A DNA stretch of 64,000 bases from Archivesica marissinica (Eukaryota > Mollusca > Bivalvia > Venerida > Vesicomyidae): positions 50,941,459-51,005,458 of the forward strand of contig CM026398.1 of NCBI GenBank assembly GCA_014843695.1, read 5' to 3'. A program made the position numbers and the translations under genes. The first letter of the stretch is position 1. The number at the start of each line of letters is the position of its first letter. The notes below the pieces were generated by a model. It worked only from the letters and a program-made list of their open reading frames with translations. It was not told where the DNA came from and made no database searches. This document shows positions 1 to 55,919 of the stretch, piece by piece.

Positions 1-9
1 TATCGTCAT

Positions 10-258
10 TATTCTATTTATGGAAAACTGACGGCAAACAAATCCAAACTGTTAAACATCTCAATCCACCTTGATCTGTACTAAGCTATGGTATTGAAAA
101 ACGCATGGTTGTGTTATTTTTTCTTCTTAAATGGAATCTATTTGTCGGAAAGTGTCACTATATTTATGGAAAACTGACAAATCCAAACTGTTAAGAATAT
201 CACGCCACCTTGATCTGTACTCAGCTGTCATATTGTAATGTATACGTCTGTGTTATTT
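10..258 (+). repeat. direct repeat pair, ~95 bp each
   Basis: TTTATGGAAAACTGAC, then AAATCCAAACTGTTAA and CCACCTTGATCTGTACT, occur in order at about 18-95 and again at about 165-233. The copies carry small indels. This could be the remains of a longer tandem or dispersed repeat; no coding potential was seen. Confidence 0.7.
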
Positions 259-269
259 ATCAGAATTCG

Positions 270-532
270 GAGGGATCTGTAGTCCAGTGGTAACACGTTG
301 GACTGGTAATCCAAGGATCGCAGTTTCGATACCGTCTGACCCTAATAAAATTAATAGTCTTTCAGATGGGACTTTAAACCGAGGTCTCGTGACGGTGCTA
401 TGCACCGTGCACGTAAAAGACTCTGGAACGGGTCTCTGTCTGTATCATTGCACTATCCTCCAAAATCTAAAATCTATAATCTCTCTCTAATGTGCAACCG
501 GTAGCGACGATAAATAAACGTAAAACACACAC
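270..532 (+). mobile_element. SINE1 (tail A) with 10-bp target duplication
   Basis: The tRNA-like head has an A box TAGTCCAGTGG and a decayed B box (GTTTCGATACC). The anticodon-like arm is TTGGACTGGTAATCCAA. A body with AAACCGAGGTCTCGTG follows, then tail A (GGTAGCGACGATAAATAAAC) and an AC run. TCAGAATTCG flanks it at 260-269 and 533-542. About 25 bp of the body are deleted. Confidence 0.88.
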
Positions 533-556
533 TCAGAATTCGACTAGACATGCGCA

Positions 557-815
557 TCCGCCTCCGTGGTCCAGTGGTTAAGGTCGCTGACTTCTATACC
601 ACTGTAACCTATCATCACTGATGGTCACGGGTTCCATCCCCGCTCAGACCGTGTGTCTTTATATGAAGAAGTTGGGGGTTTCTTACGGAGGTTGGTGCAC
701 CCAAGTACTGGTTAACCCATAGAGTCTGCCATGGAAAGGTGTTGATAGGTACTCTGCTCGTCGCTCAAATGGGCAACTGGTAGCGACGCTAAATTAACTT
801 AAATAATAATAAAAC
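557..815 (+). mobile_element. SINE2 with tail A
   Basis: A different tRNA-like head (CGTGGTCCAGTGGTTAAGGT, with B box GGGTTCCATCC and a long variable-arm-like insert) is followed by a body with AAGTACTGGTTAACC. The 3' tail GGTAGCGACGCTAAATTAAC is the same as on SINE1 elements. Confidence 0.8.
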
Positions 816-849
816 AAGTTAAATGGCGATGTATCGATGATTGATATTA

Positions 850-1026
850 CAGTCAAACCTGTGTTAGTGGTCACCTCTATTAAGCAGCCAACCTGTATTA
901 AGCAGCCAGTTTACATATTCCCAATGTGTTGTTTTATTATACATTTGACCTCTATTAAGCAGCCACCTGTGCTAAGCAGCCACTTTCTGTAATTCCCTTG
1001 GCTGGCTGTTTAAGACAGGTTTGACT
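850..1026. mobile_element. MITE-like element, short copy
   Basis: Terminal inverted repeats CAGTCAAACCTGT and ACAGGTTTGAC are flanked by TA on both sides. Inside are repeated CTCTATTAAGCAGCCA and CTGTATTAAGCAGCCA motifs. A longer relative is at 51644-51895. The TA flanks fit a Tc1/mariner- or pogo-type non-autonomous element. Confidence 0.7.
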
Positions 1027-1034
1027 ATATTTCG

Positions 1035-1292
1035 TTGTTATATTTCGGATTTTACGCCTGCATCAGCACCATTTTGGGCTATATCGCCGGCGGGCAGTTT
1101 ACCTAACAACACCTTTCCTGGGCAGGCTCCAACGGTTAACCAGTACTTGGGTGCACCAACCTCCGTAAGAAACTGCCAACTTTTTCATATAAATGAGACA
1201 CGGCCTGAGCGGGGCTCGAACCCGTGACCATCAGTGATGATAGGTTACAGTGGTATACAAGTCAGCAGCCTTAACCACTCGACCACGGAGAT
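1035..1292 (-). mobile_element. SINE2 with tail C
   Basis: This has the same head and body as the SINE2 at 557, on the minus strand (B box GGGTTCGAGCC). Just after GTAAACTGCCCG it continues into a different tail, GGCGATATAGCCCAAAATGG (tail C). The same tail occurs at 14362-14426. Confidence 0.8.
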
Positions 1293-1422
1293 CGGACCTA
1301 TCGATGATTGAACTGTTCCTTACATGTTGATGCGTGTATCTGATCATTCAATGAATATAAATCCACACGAAGCATACTTTGTGTATGCATATCGCCGAGT
1401 TTGGGCATAAAATAATCTGAAC

Positions 1423-1470
1423 AGACGAATCTGTAGTCCAGTGGTAAAACACACACACACACACACACAT
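1423..1470 (+). mobile_element. deleted SINE1: head fused to AC tail
   Basis: The first ~24 bases of the SINE1 head (ATCTGTAGTCCAGTGGTAA) join directly to AAACACACAC, so about 250 bp are missing. The break falls at the short homology GTAA, which is present at both ends. Confidence 0.65.
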
Positions 1471-1752
1471 ACGTTAGATAGATCTAGTGTCATTAATTGT
1501 CTCATTCCCATTTTCTACTCTGCTAGCCAATTCCATATATCATCATATTCCATTACATATTAAATATAGTTTCTCTATTTTTCAGCTTTTACATTACTAT
1601 ATTATTCCAATGTGCAGTTCTCACTTATAGTGCTATCTTTTGATTGCATTTGATTGTATATATGTTGAGGGCCTCATGGTAGATTAACTTTTGTTAAATG
1701 AGTACTCTCGTTAAATAAAGTCTTTATTATTATTATTATTATTATTATTATA
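1471..1752 (+). mobile_element. 3' end of the same LINE family, with (ATT)n tail
   Basis: The sequence is nearly identical to the 3' UTR of the LINE at 8766-11298 (reverse complement), from GTTAGATAGATCTAGT through GTTAAATAAAGTCTTTATTA. There is one 7-bp insertion near 1619. It ends in a run of ATT units, the usual result of target-primed reverse transcription with 5' truncation. Confidence 0.88.
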
Positions 1753-2239
1753 ACATAACCTACCATTGAATATGATCTTGACCTGGACAAATATCTTGAA
1801 ACTCCTGTCATTCTATATAAGTTTAGTTACTTCCCGATAAAATAGAACAGGCTAAAGTGTGGTCATTGTCTATACATTGAGTGAGAAAACACGTTTATAT
1901 TGTCACTATTATCCAGAAATGGCGGCCATCTTGAAAAACAGGCGGCTATTTTGTAAATGACTTATGACGTGTGTTTCTTCTTCAAACCTTAAACAAAACA
2001 TTCACAGTGCCATAATTGCATCCGGAAGTGAACATCTCACATATTCGTTGTCTATATCCCCCTACACTGATATACAAACATTAATATTTAAGATTGGAAA
2101 AACACTGATAAATCAGCTATGAAAGACGAAGTTACTGTGGAATAAAAATTAAACTTAAAACACCCAGATACAATAATACAATAATGCCATACGGCCGGGA
2201 CCTCGAAGTGCCGGAATGTCTCACTGGGTGGGTTTATAG

Positions 2240-2477
2240 TGAAGCAGGGGTCACAGGTTCGATTCCCCGTCTGACCCTAATAAAATTAACAGTCTTTCAG
2301 ATGGGACTTTAAACCGAGGTATCGTGTTGGTGGGCGTAAAAGAACCAGAGGAGACTCTGGAATGGGTCTCTGTATCATTGCACTATCCTCCAAATATCTA
2401 AAATGACTAATCTCTTCAGGAGGCGTCGTTCATATGGGCAACCGGTAGTGACGATAAATAAACGTAAAACACACAAA
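2240..2477 (+). mobile_element. SINE1 (tail A), altered head
   Basis: The B box GGTTCGATTCC, the body (AGTCTTTCAGATGGGAC) and tail A with AC run are present. The first half of the tRNA-like head is not recognisable. Confidence 0.75.
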
Positions 2478-2745
2478 TGTTTGGGCCACAAGTTTTAACA
2501 ACATTAGACAACGGGCCCGCCGCACCAGAAGGACACAATAAATGAAATGACACAACTCAACACATTATTCTAAATATCTAGGCCTACATTGTAGTACGGT
2601 TTTCTCATAACTATCAAGTCTGATCTGTTGTTAATATTTGATAGCTTCAAGTAATTATTCATGTTTTAACGTGGAATACCATCGATGTGTTGGAATCATT
2701 TAAACATGTATGCTGTGTTGATGTGTTTCTGCTTTAAGCCATGTC

Positions 2746-2941
2746 TATAATTCCACTTAATTGTTCAACATCTATAATTCCCACTTAATTGTTCAACTTC
2801 TATAATTTCCACTTAATTGTTCAACTTCTATACTTTCCATTTAATTGTTCAACTTCTATAATTCCCACTTAATTGTTCAACTTCTATAATTCCCACTTAA
2901 TTGTTCAACTTCTATAATTTCACTTAATTGTTCAACTTCAC
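2746..2941. repeat. minisatellite, ~28-bp unit
   Basis: About seven copies of a unit containing CACTTAATTGTTCAAC and TCTATAATTCC, with one-base length changes. Confidence 0.85.
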
Positions 2942-3088
2942 GTGTGTGTTTTACGTTTATTTATCGTCGCTACCGGTTTTGGAGGATAGTGTAATGATAT
3001 ACAGAGAGAGAGACCCATTCCGGCTTCTCCTCTGGTTCTTTTACGTGTACGGTGTACATCACCGACACGAGACCTCAGTTTAAACTGG
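2942..3088 (-). mobile_element. SINE1 3' half (tail A)
   Basis: Tail A and part of the body up to ACCTCAGTTTAAACTGG are present; the tRNA-like head is absent. The stretch from 3089 to 3307 shows nothing recognisable. Confidence 0.75.
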
Positions 3089-3307
3089 TAATGAAGCTCA
3101 TTTTATTCTCATGTTTGCATTAATACATGTGCACAGATACACGATCTGTGCCAACATAATAATTTGGTGCAAGACATTAGTTTTAATTATTGGGAGCCAG
3201 AGTACGAGATTTGGCGCCTGTAGCAATAATAATACATAACATAATTAATACTGGAATCTTAATGTCATTTGCATGTTCAGAACTAACGTTAGTTGCATTA
3301 TAATCAT

Positions 3308-3575
3308 TTACGTTTATTTAACGTCGCTACCGGTGGCCCATATGAGCGACGGGCAGTATACCTAACAATGCCTTTTCTTGACAGGCTCCAGCGGTTAAAC
3401 AGTACTTGGTGTACCTACCTCTGTAATAAACTGACAACGTTTTAATATAAAGAAACACGGTCTGAGCGGGGCTCGAACCCATGACCATCAGTGATGAACT
3501 GATGATAGGTTACAGTTGTATACAAGTCAGCGACCTTAAGCCAATACATTGAATTGACCACAGAGGTTGACTTCA
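3308..3575 (-). mobile_element. SINE2 with tail A
   Basis: The tail (CGTTTATTTAACGTCGCTAC) is at the left end. The B box GGGTTCGAGCC (reverse complement) is at about 3467-3482, and the head ends near CCACAGAGG. A small internal duplication (GATGAACTGATGATAGG) is present. Confidence 0.75.
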
Positions 3576-3715
3576 TTGCATTGTATCCAAATATCCCATT
3601 TATATGACAGTAATTTTTAAAAAAACGTTCGAAAGGTGATCTTTACACATATGTTCTGTTATAGTGATTTCATACAGAGATGGTTAAACTGAAAAAAAGA
3701 CTATCCCAGTCAATA

Positions 3716-3965
3716 TGTGGAAGTTGTGATAGCGCAGTGGATGCGCGTTCGCTTCAGGTGCGAAAGGTCCGGAGTTCGAGCCCCGCTGGAGCCGCTACGG
3801 TTGTGCCCTTAGGCAAGATAATTAAATTCCACATGCCTCTTCTCTATTCCTCGTGGCGATGGATTACACCAGGAATGAGTTCTCGAGAGTGATTAATATA
3901 AGTTGTAAGAACTTGTTTCGCAATCGAACCAAAATAAATTTGTATAATTATTATATTATATATTT
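3716..3965 (+). mobile_element. SINE3 with tail B
   Basis: The tRNA-like head (A box TAGCGCAGTGG; B box GAGTTCGAGCC; arm TTCGCTTCAGGTGCGAA) is followed by a body with GTGCCCTTAGGCAAG. Tail B is GAGTGATTAATATAAGTTGT, then CTTGTTTCGCAATCG and AAAATAAAT. An incidental 70-codon frame crosses it. Confidence 0.82.
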
Positions 3966-4054
3966 TTCAAGTTTGGATTTCTACACGTGAGTAATACTGG
4001 TCTTGTAACGAGTACAATTACATGATAACAATCTTACTATACATTTGATAGGTG

Positions 4055-4523
4055 ATAGTTTATACAAATTTATTTTAGCTCGATTGCGAAACAAGTTATT
4101 TCAACTTATATAAATCACTCTCGAGACCTCATTCCTGATGGAATCCATCGCCACGAGGGAGAGAGAGGCAACGTGGAATTTAAATGCCTTGCCTAAGGGC
4201 ACAATCGTAACGGCTCCAGTGGGGCTCGAACTCCGGACCTTTCGCAACTGAAGCGAACGCGCATCCACTGCGCTATCACGACTTCCACTGATAGGTGATA
4301 GTAATGGTGGATGCGCGTTCGCTTCAGGTGAGAAAGGTCCGGAGTTCGAGCCCCACTGGAGCCGTTACGATTGTGCCCTTAGGCAAGGCATTTAAATTCC
4401 ACGTTGCCTCTTCTCTCTCCCTCGTGGCGATGGATTCCATCAGGAATGAGGTCTCGAGAGTGATTTATATAAGTTGAAATAACTTGTTTCGCAATCGAGC
4501 TAAAATAAATTTGTATAAACTAT
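4055..4523. repeat. large palindrome of two SINE3 copies
   Basis: A minus-strand SINE3 (4057-4268) and a plus-strand SINE3 (4307-4521) face each other head to head across a ~38-bp spacer. They differ only by about two substitutions and a 3-bp indel. They share private changes (GTGATTTATATAAG, CCCCACTGGAGCC) not found in the copy at 3716. ATAGGTGATAGT occurs at the left edge, in the spacer and at the right edge. Confidence 0.88.
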
Positions 4524-4556
4524 AGGTGATAGTAATTTTGAACAGGAGAATGGCCG

Positions 4557-4890
4557 GGCGGGCAGAGCTTCATAAACTCGAACACAAGAAGAAGACCAAC
4601 GTGGTGTTTATAAATCGGACTGATTTTTGTGGTCGTGGGGGATTAAAATCGCACCAACATCTTATCATATGGCGGCTCTCCGTCTATTATTTGTGAAGGA
4701 AGACCTCCGGTGCCCTCCGGACAGTATTTCAGGCAATAACGGACACCCGGATAGACCCACCGACCTTCCGCAAGTCAGCTCGATAGCTTCCTCGCATGAA
4801 CGAATTCGACACACGATTCTACTTTGCAGCAGTGAGGGGCAAATGATTTGAAGTCAACGATTTTAACCACTCAGTCATGTCGTCCACCCC
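4557..4890 (-). mobile_element. probable SINE5, serine/leucine-tRNA-like head
   Basis: On the minus strand GACTGAGTGGTTAAAATCG resembles the D-arm region of class II tRNAs. A body follows with ATCCGGGTGTCCGTTATTGC and a GCCGCCATATGAT stretch. Only one copy is in the window, so its limits are uncertain. Confidence 0.5.
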
Positions 4891-5021
4891 TCCCCCTCCC
4901 CCGTCCCCATCTCCTAAACCAGACTAAATAAAGACTTACATGTGAGCAGAGATTAGTAATTGGCATATTATGTGTTATTTCATCGCTTTCTACTCCCTCC
5001 CATTCCCGTTTATCTAGCTAT

Positions 5022-5319
5022 GTGTGTGTTTTACGTTTATTTATCGTCGCTACCTGTTGCCCATATGAGCGACGCCTCCTGAAGAGATTAGTCATTTTAG
5101 ATTTTTGGAGGATAGTGCAATGATACAGACGGAGACCCATTCCAGAGTCTCCTCTGGTTCTTTTACGTGCACGGTGTAAGCACCGACACGAGACCTCGGT
5201 TTAACGTCCCATCTGAAAGACTGTTCATTTTATTAGGGTCAGACGGGGGATCGAACCTGCGATCCCTGGATTACCAGTCCAGCGTATTACCACTGGACTA
5301 CAGATCCGTCTGTGAATCG
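5022..5319 (-). mobile_element. SINE1, full, with 9-bp target duplication
   Basis: Full head (B box GGTTCGATCCC), body and tail A are present. TCTAGCTAT flanks at 5013-5021 and 5320-5328. The region 5329-5836 shows nothing recognisable. Confidence 0.88.
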
Positions 5320-5836
5320 TCTAGCTATAATTGCATACACTTATTATATATGTTGGTCTTACTACATAATACGTTTACGTCTTAGTCGCCTATAGTGCAC
5401 ACATTTATATATGTAATGGAGATAATCTCAATAAGCTTTAAGCTTTCGATTAAATCCATTTTCATTCTATATACACTAGATATGTACTGTACAATATGAA
5501 TGAATACATATGTTTAAACCAATTGGCATAGTCCAGTCTATGAAAGATGGCAGTAATGTCCTCAGTATAAGTTATGCAATATCTTTACACGACGAGTTCA
5601 CAAGAAATGCAATACGTGTAAGAACTATTGAAGGAGAAAATTCATTTTTGCAACATAAGACAAAACTCAATTTGCTGACAGACTGATGCTCGACAGGCGG
5701 ATAGGCGAACACACGGACGACGTACATGTGTTCTGAAATGTACACCTTTCATCCGATGTTCAGGTTAACTTATAACACTGTTTCACTCGCAGCTTGCTAT
5801 CTTCACGGGCAATTAATAAGCAATTACTTGTAAGTA

Positions 5837-6095
5837 TGTGTGTTTTACGTTATTTATCGTCGCTACCGGTTTCCCGTATGAGTGACGCCTCCTGAAGAGA
5901 TTAGTTAATTTAGATTTTTGGAGGACAGTGCAATGATACAGACATACTCTCCTCTGGTTCTTTTACTTGCTCTATGTAAAGCACCGACACGAGATCTCAG
6001 TTTAAAATCCAATCTGAAAGACTGTTAATTTTATTAGGGTCAAACGTGGAATCGAACCTGCGACAACTGGATTCCAAGTACACCGTGTTAACCAT
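5837..6095 (-). mobile_element. SINE1, diverged
   Basis: Tail A, body and a decayed head are present (B box GGTTCGATTCC). The D-arm end of the head is not recognisable. Confidence 0.75.
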
Positions 6096-6263
6096 CTTCT
6101 ATTGGTTATTCTGCAGCAGCATATAAACCGATTCAACAGTCAGACGTCTGGATGTCTATGTCGCTCCAGGGTCTGCCCATACCTCTACCACTTCGGTAAA
6201 AACAGCGATGCTGGAGCGTGTGCCACATGTCAACAGTCCGATAACTAGAATACACCGGAATAC

Positions 6264-6483
6264 AGACGGATCTGTAGTCCAGTGGTAACACGCTGGACTG
6301 GTAATCCAGGGAATGCAGGTTCGAACCCCCGTCTGACCCTAATAAAATTAACAGGAATGGGTCTCTGTCTGTATCATTGCACTATCCTCCAAAATCTAAA
6401 ATTACTAATCTCTTCAGGATGCGTCGCTCATATGGGCAACCGGTAGCGACGATAAATAAATGTAAAACACACACACACACACA
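6264..6483 (+). mobile_element. SINE1 with internal deletion
   Basis: The head is complete, but the body jumps from AAAATTAACAG to GAATGGGTCTCTG, losing about 110 bp. Tail A and an AC run follow. Nothing is recognised from 6490 to 6837. Confidence 0.85.
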
Positions 6484-6837
6484 CCGGAATCCTACGCTGC
6501 TTCTGCGAGACGTGCCCGCCGCGAGGAGCTCAACCGGGTAGGATATGTTCATGCAAATTTAGTTCATGGCGAAACAAGTCTAAACAACATTAGATTAATC
6601 GCCCTGTGGATTTAATGGTTTTGCATATGCACACCACAATCGTGGTTTTAACGGGATCGAATTCATAACCGCCCAGATACAATGCGGACACCGCATCCAT
6701 TACCCCAGGCAGGATCCACGCAACCGCTGTGCCGTTAAGGGAGTATCACCCAATCATTTACAAAAATAACGATTCCTAATCATAGCCACACAATTTTATT
6801 AAATAAATAGTCGAAGTCGAATAAATATAAGAAGTTA

Positions 6838-7340
6838 GCACACTTAACGCACTAAATTCATTTACACACATGTGAGAGAATGACTGAAACATAGGACACT
6901 TAACGCACTAAATTCATTTACACACATGTGAGAGAATGAATGAAACATGGGACATTTGACGCACTAAATTCATTTACACACATGTGAGAGAATGAATGAA
7001 ACATTGGACATTTGACGCACTAAATTCATTTACACACATGTGAGAGAATGAATGAAACATGGGACATTTGACGCACTAAATTCATTTACACACATGTGAG
7101 GGAATGAATGAAACATAGGACATTTGACGCACTAAATTCATTTACACACATGTGAGGGAATGACTGAAACATTGGACATTTGACGCACTAAATTCATGTA
7201 CACACATGTGAGAGAATGAATGAAGCATTGGACATTTGACGCACTAAATTCATTTACACACATGTGAGAGAATGAATGAAGCATAGGACATTTGACGCAC
7301 TAAATTCATTTACACACATGTGAGAGAATGAATGAAGCAT
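6838..7340. repeat. minisatellite, 56-bp unit
   Basis: Nine copies of a unit containing GCACTAAATTCATTTACACA and TGTGAGAGAATGAATGAA, with few substitutions. It lies just downstream of the tubulin gene. Confidence 0.9.
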
Positions 7341-7627
7341 GTTCCACTGTCACAAAAGTTGAAAGTTTCTATAAAGCTACATATTATTTACAAATATTTC
7401 TTGATGAAATAATACATAAATAAAAATGTCAATCGGTAGAAAATACAACCACTGCGTTAATGTTTTATCACATACACTATTTACATTGCACGGTCTATCT
7501 AAAGTATACGTATTTCGTACAGCATCGGCGGCAATAATACCACACGAATAGATGCATGCATTTGAAACGAGTCGCTTCCGGAAACGGAAGCACTTGTAAT
7601 GTTTAATGTTTCTTAGTTTAAACTGTA

Positions 7628-7633
7628 TTTATT
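7628..7633 (-). promoter_or_regulatory. candidate tubulin poly(A) signal
   Basis: AATAAA on the minus strand lies about 180 nt after the tubulin stop codon. It is the first canonical hexamer seen downstream, which would give a 3' UTR of about 200 nt. A tail-B SINE remnant (about 7695-7740) lies inside the inferred UTR. The position alone supports this. Confidence 0.4.
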
Positions 7634-7812
7634 AAAGTATACATTTTACAAGTACGTATATATAATATACACAAACTACATAATGTAAGTATTGGATTGG
7701 AAAACAAGTTTTAACAACTTATATTAATTCCTTTCCAGAAGAATGTTTAATGTTTTTTAATTCAAGGAAGCGCCGTATCATAATTATGTTGCCATGGTAA
7801 CGTAATTCGCCC

Positions 7813-52196
<44,384 letters not shown>

Positions 52197-52359
52197 CTGA
52201 AACAAATACACGAATTATTAATAATGAAGTGTTTATCATGTTTGTTTTTTGCAACATCAATTCATTGACAATAATTATTAAACCCAGTGAATCATATCCC
52301 GGCCGGACTAGAAGCTTAAGTCTACGGGTTGCCAAGAAACATAAATTATCATATGGATG

Positions 52360-52830
52360 TTTATTATATCAATATATCGTTCATGATATCAACATACCGT
52401 TTATAGATCAACATACCGGTCATGATATCAACATACCGTTTATATATCAACATGTTGGTCACGATATCAATATACTGTTTGTAATATCATACTACAGTTT
52501 ACATGTATGATATCATACTATTTTATTATATCGATATACAGTTTATGATATCATAATACAGTTTACATGTATAATATCATACTAGTTTATGATATCGATA
52601 TACAGTTTATGATATATTAATACAGTTTACATGTATAATATCATACTAGTTTATGATATCGATATATAGATTATGATATATTAATACAGTTTACATGTAT
52701 AATATCATACTAGTTTATGATATCGATATACAGTTTATGATATCATAATACAGCTTACATGTATAATATTATACTAGTTTATGATATTGACATACAGATT
52801 TCTGACATCATAGTACAGTTTATGACATAC
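52360..52830. repeat. AT-rich tandem repeat, ~65-bp unit
   Basis: Units contain ACAGTTTACATGTATAATAT and CATACTAGTTTATGATATCG, preceded by simpler ATATCAACATACCG repeats. Many short palindromes (GATATC, ACATGT) are present. It lies upstream of tubulin exon 2, in intron 1 or the 5' flank. The region 52841-53440 shows nothing recognisable. Confidence 0.85.
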
Positions 52831-53440
52831 TTATACAGACGTTTATTACGGTTGTATGGGATGGGATATATTATGTTTCTATATTCAACATGTAACCGAT
52901 ACATTAATTACGGTATCATGATAAGTCGTTGCTAAGTGCGCTGTTAAATGCGCTCCATATGTTGAAATCATTATAAATCATTCAACTCGGAAAGTGCATG
53001 CATTTTCTCTGCAGACGTTAACTAAAATAGATAGCACGTCTTCTCTCAGCATGTAGATAATTCGGCTGTAAAAGTGAAGCGAAGCGCCGATAATTATGCT
53101 TGCAGAAAATATGCTTCGCAGAAAATATGTTTCACATAACATAAGACATATGGCACGCTCCTCGCAGACGAACACAATTTTGAAATTTGTAAATCTGCTT
53201 TTGTAACTCGTCTGCAACGAGGGAATAAGCCTGCAGCATCACAAGCCAGAAAGCAGATAAGCTTGTCATCACATTGAGTTTACAGACGTATCAATTTGGC
53301 AAAACCAGTTGGCAGTAAACCCAACATGGCATCATGTACCCAGTGATCACCTTAGATAGACTTGCCAACGCGTCCCCTATATGGTTAACAGCGACCAAAT
53401 GCATGGATTTTAAAATACGTATTGGCTTAGACAAAGGTAA

Positions 53441-53560
53441 GAGGTTATGAAACCTTTTCTCAGATCTCAAACTCGAGCAACTATTTTATTGGTTGATTCC
53501 GAAATTTATTCTCAGCTGAACTAATCAGAGGATTGAGATAGAGTTTGAGAATGGAGACCT
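53441..53560. mobile_element. MITE-like element, diverged relative of 8538-8681
   Basis: It shares GCAGATCTCAAACTC-like and TTGGTTGATTC motifs and the inverted GAGTTTGAG. The terminal repeats are decayed. Confidence 0.5.
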
Positions 53561-53748
53561 GGTCTGGAGGTAATATCACTGCTTGTTTTTATAACTGCCC
53601 ACATTCTTGCAATCTAGCCCATTGCATAGTAGAAGTTGTTTCATGGTCCAGTAATTCTGCTTAGACGGGACAATTAGTGCCGTGACTCCAGAGAGGAAAA
53701 TGAACGATGAGATAGCATGACCATTACAAGGTAATTAATGAGTTTGAT

Positions 53749-53912
53749 AGAGAGATACACGATTAGTGGTAGACGGACGGACGGACGGACGGACGGACGG
53801 ACGGACGGACGGACGGACGGACGGACGGACGGACGGACGGACGGACGGACGGACGGACGGACGGACGGACGGACGACGGACGGACGGACGGACGGACGGA
53901 CGGACGGACGGA
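53749..53912. repeat. (GGAC)n microsatellite, about 40 units
   Basis: A run of GGAC broken once by GGACGACGGA, a 3-bp unit that shifts the phase. It creates an artefactual TDGR peptide frame. Confidence 0.95.
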
Positions 53913-54146
53913 TATCGGATGTCTCAAAGTAGTCAACGGTAAACTAACAAAACATTACTATGCATTATAAGTGTGCATCTATTTATTTTGATATGATTGA
54001 AAGTGACAGGAACATGCCGACAATCAGCTGGTGTAAGCGAGTTGAACAGCTGTGCCGATATGCTGCAGTCACATGTACATGTAATGCGTCACAGATGCAG
54101 CGCATCAAGTTTTTGTAGCGGTCTGGAAGAATTTAAACAGCACATA

Positions 54147-54567
54147 TTGTCGTGTTAGACTGTTGGACGGTTCCTACCAATGCGGTACTAAGCCATTCAA
54201 TGATTGATACTTGCTATTGTCGTGTTAGACTGTTGGACGGTTCCTACCAATGCGGTACTAAGCCATTCAATGATTGATACTTGCTATTGTCGTGTTAGAC
54301 TGTTGGACGGTTCCTACCAATGCGGTACTAAGCCATTCAATGATTGATACTTGCTATTGTCGTGTTAGACTGTTGGACGGTTCCTACCAATGCGGTACTA
54401 AGCCATTCAATGATTGATACTTGCTATTGTCGTGTTAGACTGTTGGACGGTTCCTACCAATGCGGTACTAAGCCATTCAATGATTGATACTTGCTATTGT
54501 CGTGTTAGACTGTTGGACGGTTCCTACCAATGCGGTACTAAGTCATTAAATGATTAATGTTTGATAT
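54147..54567. repeat. tandem repeat, six 70-bp copies
   Basis: CGTGTTAGACTGTTGGACGG starts at 54151, 54221, 54291, 54361, 54431 and 54501. Copies look identical except for the end of the last, so the expansion is recent. Confidence 0.93.
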
Positions 54568-54648
54568 TTTCTAGCGGATGCGAATCGTAGCCAAAACTTT
54601 AAAGTATAAATAGGTTTAAGTTCTCAATCATTGTTTACTGTTCTCGTC

Positions 54649-55185
54649 CGCCCCCGTTGTCGAGTGTGTGTTTTACGTTTATTTATCGTCGCTACCGGTT
54701 GCCCATATCAGTGACGCCTCCTGAAGCGATTAGTCATTGTAGATGTTTGGAGGATAGTGCAATGATACAGACTGATACCCATTCCAGAGTCTCCTCTGGT
54801 TCTTTTAGCTGCACGGTGTACAGCACCGACACGAGACCTCGGTTTAAAGTCCCATCTGAAAGACTGTTAATTTTATTATGGTCAGACGGGGGATCGAACC
54901 TGCTGCCCTGGATTACCAGTCTGGACAACGTGTTACCACGGGACTACATATCCGTCTGTGGTCGAGTGGTTAATGTCGCTGACTTATATACCATTAACCG
55001 ATCATCACTGATGGTCACGGGTTTGAGCCCCGCTCAGACCGTGTATCTTTATATGAAAAAGTTGGCAGTTTCTTACGGAGGTTTGTGTACCAAGTACTGG
55101 TTAACCGCTGGAGCTTGCCCGGGAGAGTGTTGATAGGTAAACTACCCGGTCAAATGGAGAACCGGTAGCGATGTTAAATAAACTT
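54649..55185 (+). mobile_element. SINE2 (tail A) split by a nested SINE1
   Basis: The SINE2 head starts at CGTCCGCCCCCGTTGTCGAG. It is interrupted by a minus-strand SINE1 (54665-54957) and resumes at GTGGTCGAGTGGTTAATG, then body and tail GGTAGCGATGTTAAATAAAC. GT-GTCGAG is duplicated on both sides. Nothing is recognised from 55186 to 55919. Confidence 0.85.
54665..54957 (-). mobile_element. SINE1, full, nested in SINE2
   Basis: Tail A is at the left, body, and a slightly rearranged head (CTGGACAACGTG in the anticodon region) at the right. Its insertion in SINE2 makes it the younger of the two. Confidence 0.87.
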
Positions 55186-55919
55186 CTAATAACGATCACT
55201 GTTCATGTACTACTGTCTGATCGGGAAGTTCTAGAGGCTCGGGCCGGTACCTAATCACGCACCCGTACCCGCCAGTGGATATAATATGGTTATTCGGTTG
55301 GAAATTGCTCTTGTTTTGAAATATTTTTATTTGGAGTAAATAAGCAACCATATGTCCTGTAACTAGACGGATACTGTATTTACATGTTGACCTACGCGGC
55401 ATGGGACAGCTGAGACGTGCGGAAAGCGAACGGAATTCTTAAGAGAACATAAATGTCTACCTGGAACTATCTGGAGAATGACAAAACTACAAACAGCTGG
55501 GTATAAACTCGAAGAGAATGTGACACGAGGGCTCATAAAGCAAACGGTACTGACGAACACAGACGCGGGATCATTAGGTTGTTTTGCTGGATAAAAATAC
55601 CTGAACAGTCTAGAGTGGCCTGTGTAGTTAGTTACACATTGGCGAAGAATATTAACGGAATGGCGCTCCCGATTGTTTAAATGATTGAACATTTACCGCC
55701 ATTCACATGAAATGCAACCACACGTGTTGTTTTATATTCTGATCTACAGTATGTATTCCAGAATATCAAAGAACCTACATAGAATACCTGGAGATTACAC
55801 AGACTTCATTCAGGATATACTCAATGTGAGGGGTTGTTCACAATGGCTACGATTATAGAGCAACCAGCAACGGCATAATATACAACCCCATACATATTCT
55901 GAATGAGCACCGACTTTAC

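Noticed and set aside
53738..53932. TDGR repeat protein
   Set aside because: It is a translation of the GGAC microsatellite.
54657..55133. 158-codon frame and similar ones at 287, 3680, 5167 and 13518
   Set aside because: They run through SINE sequence and recur wherever the SINE occurs; SINEs do not code for protein.
55681..55700. Candidate start exon ATGGCG|GTAAAT on the minus strand
   Set aside because: It would add an alanine before the conserved RECIS; alpha-tubulin starts MREC. No better ATG|GT site was found between 52200 and 56800, so exon 1 stays unplaced.
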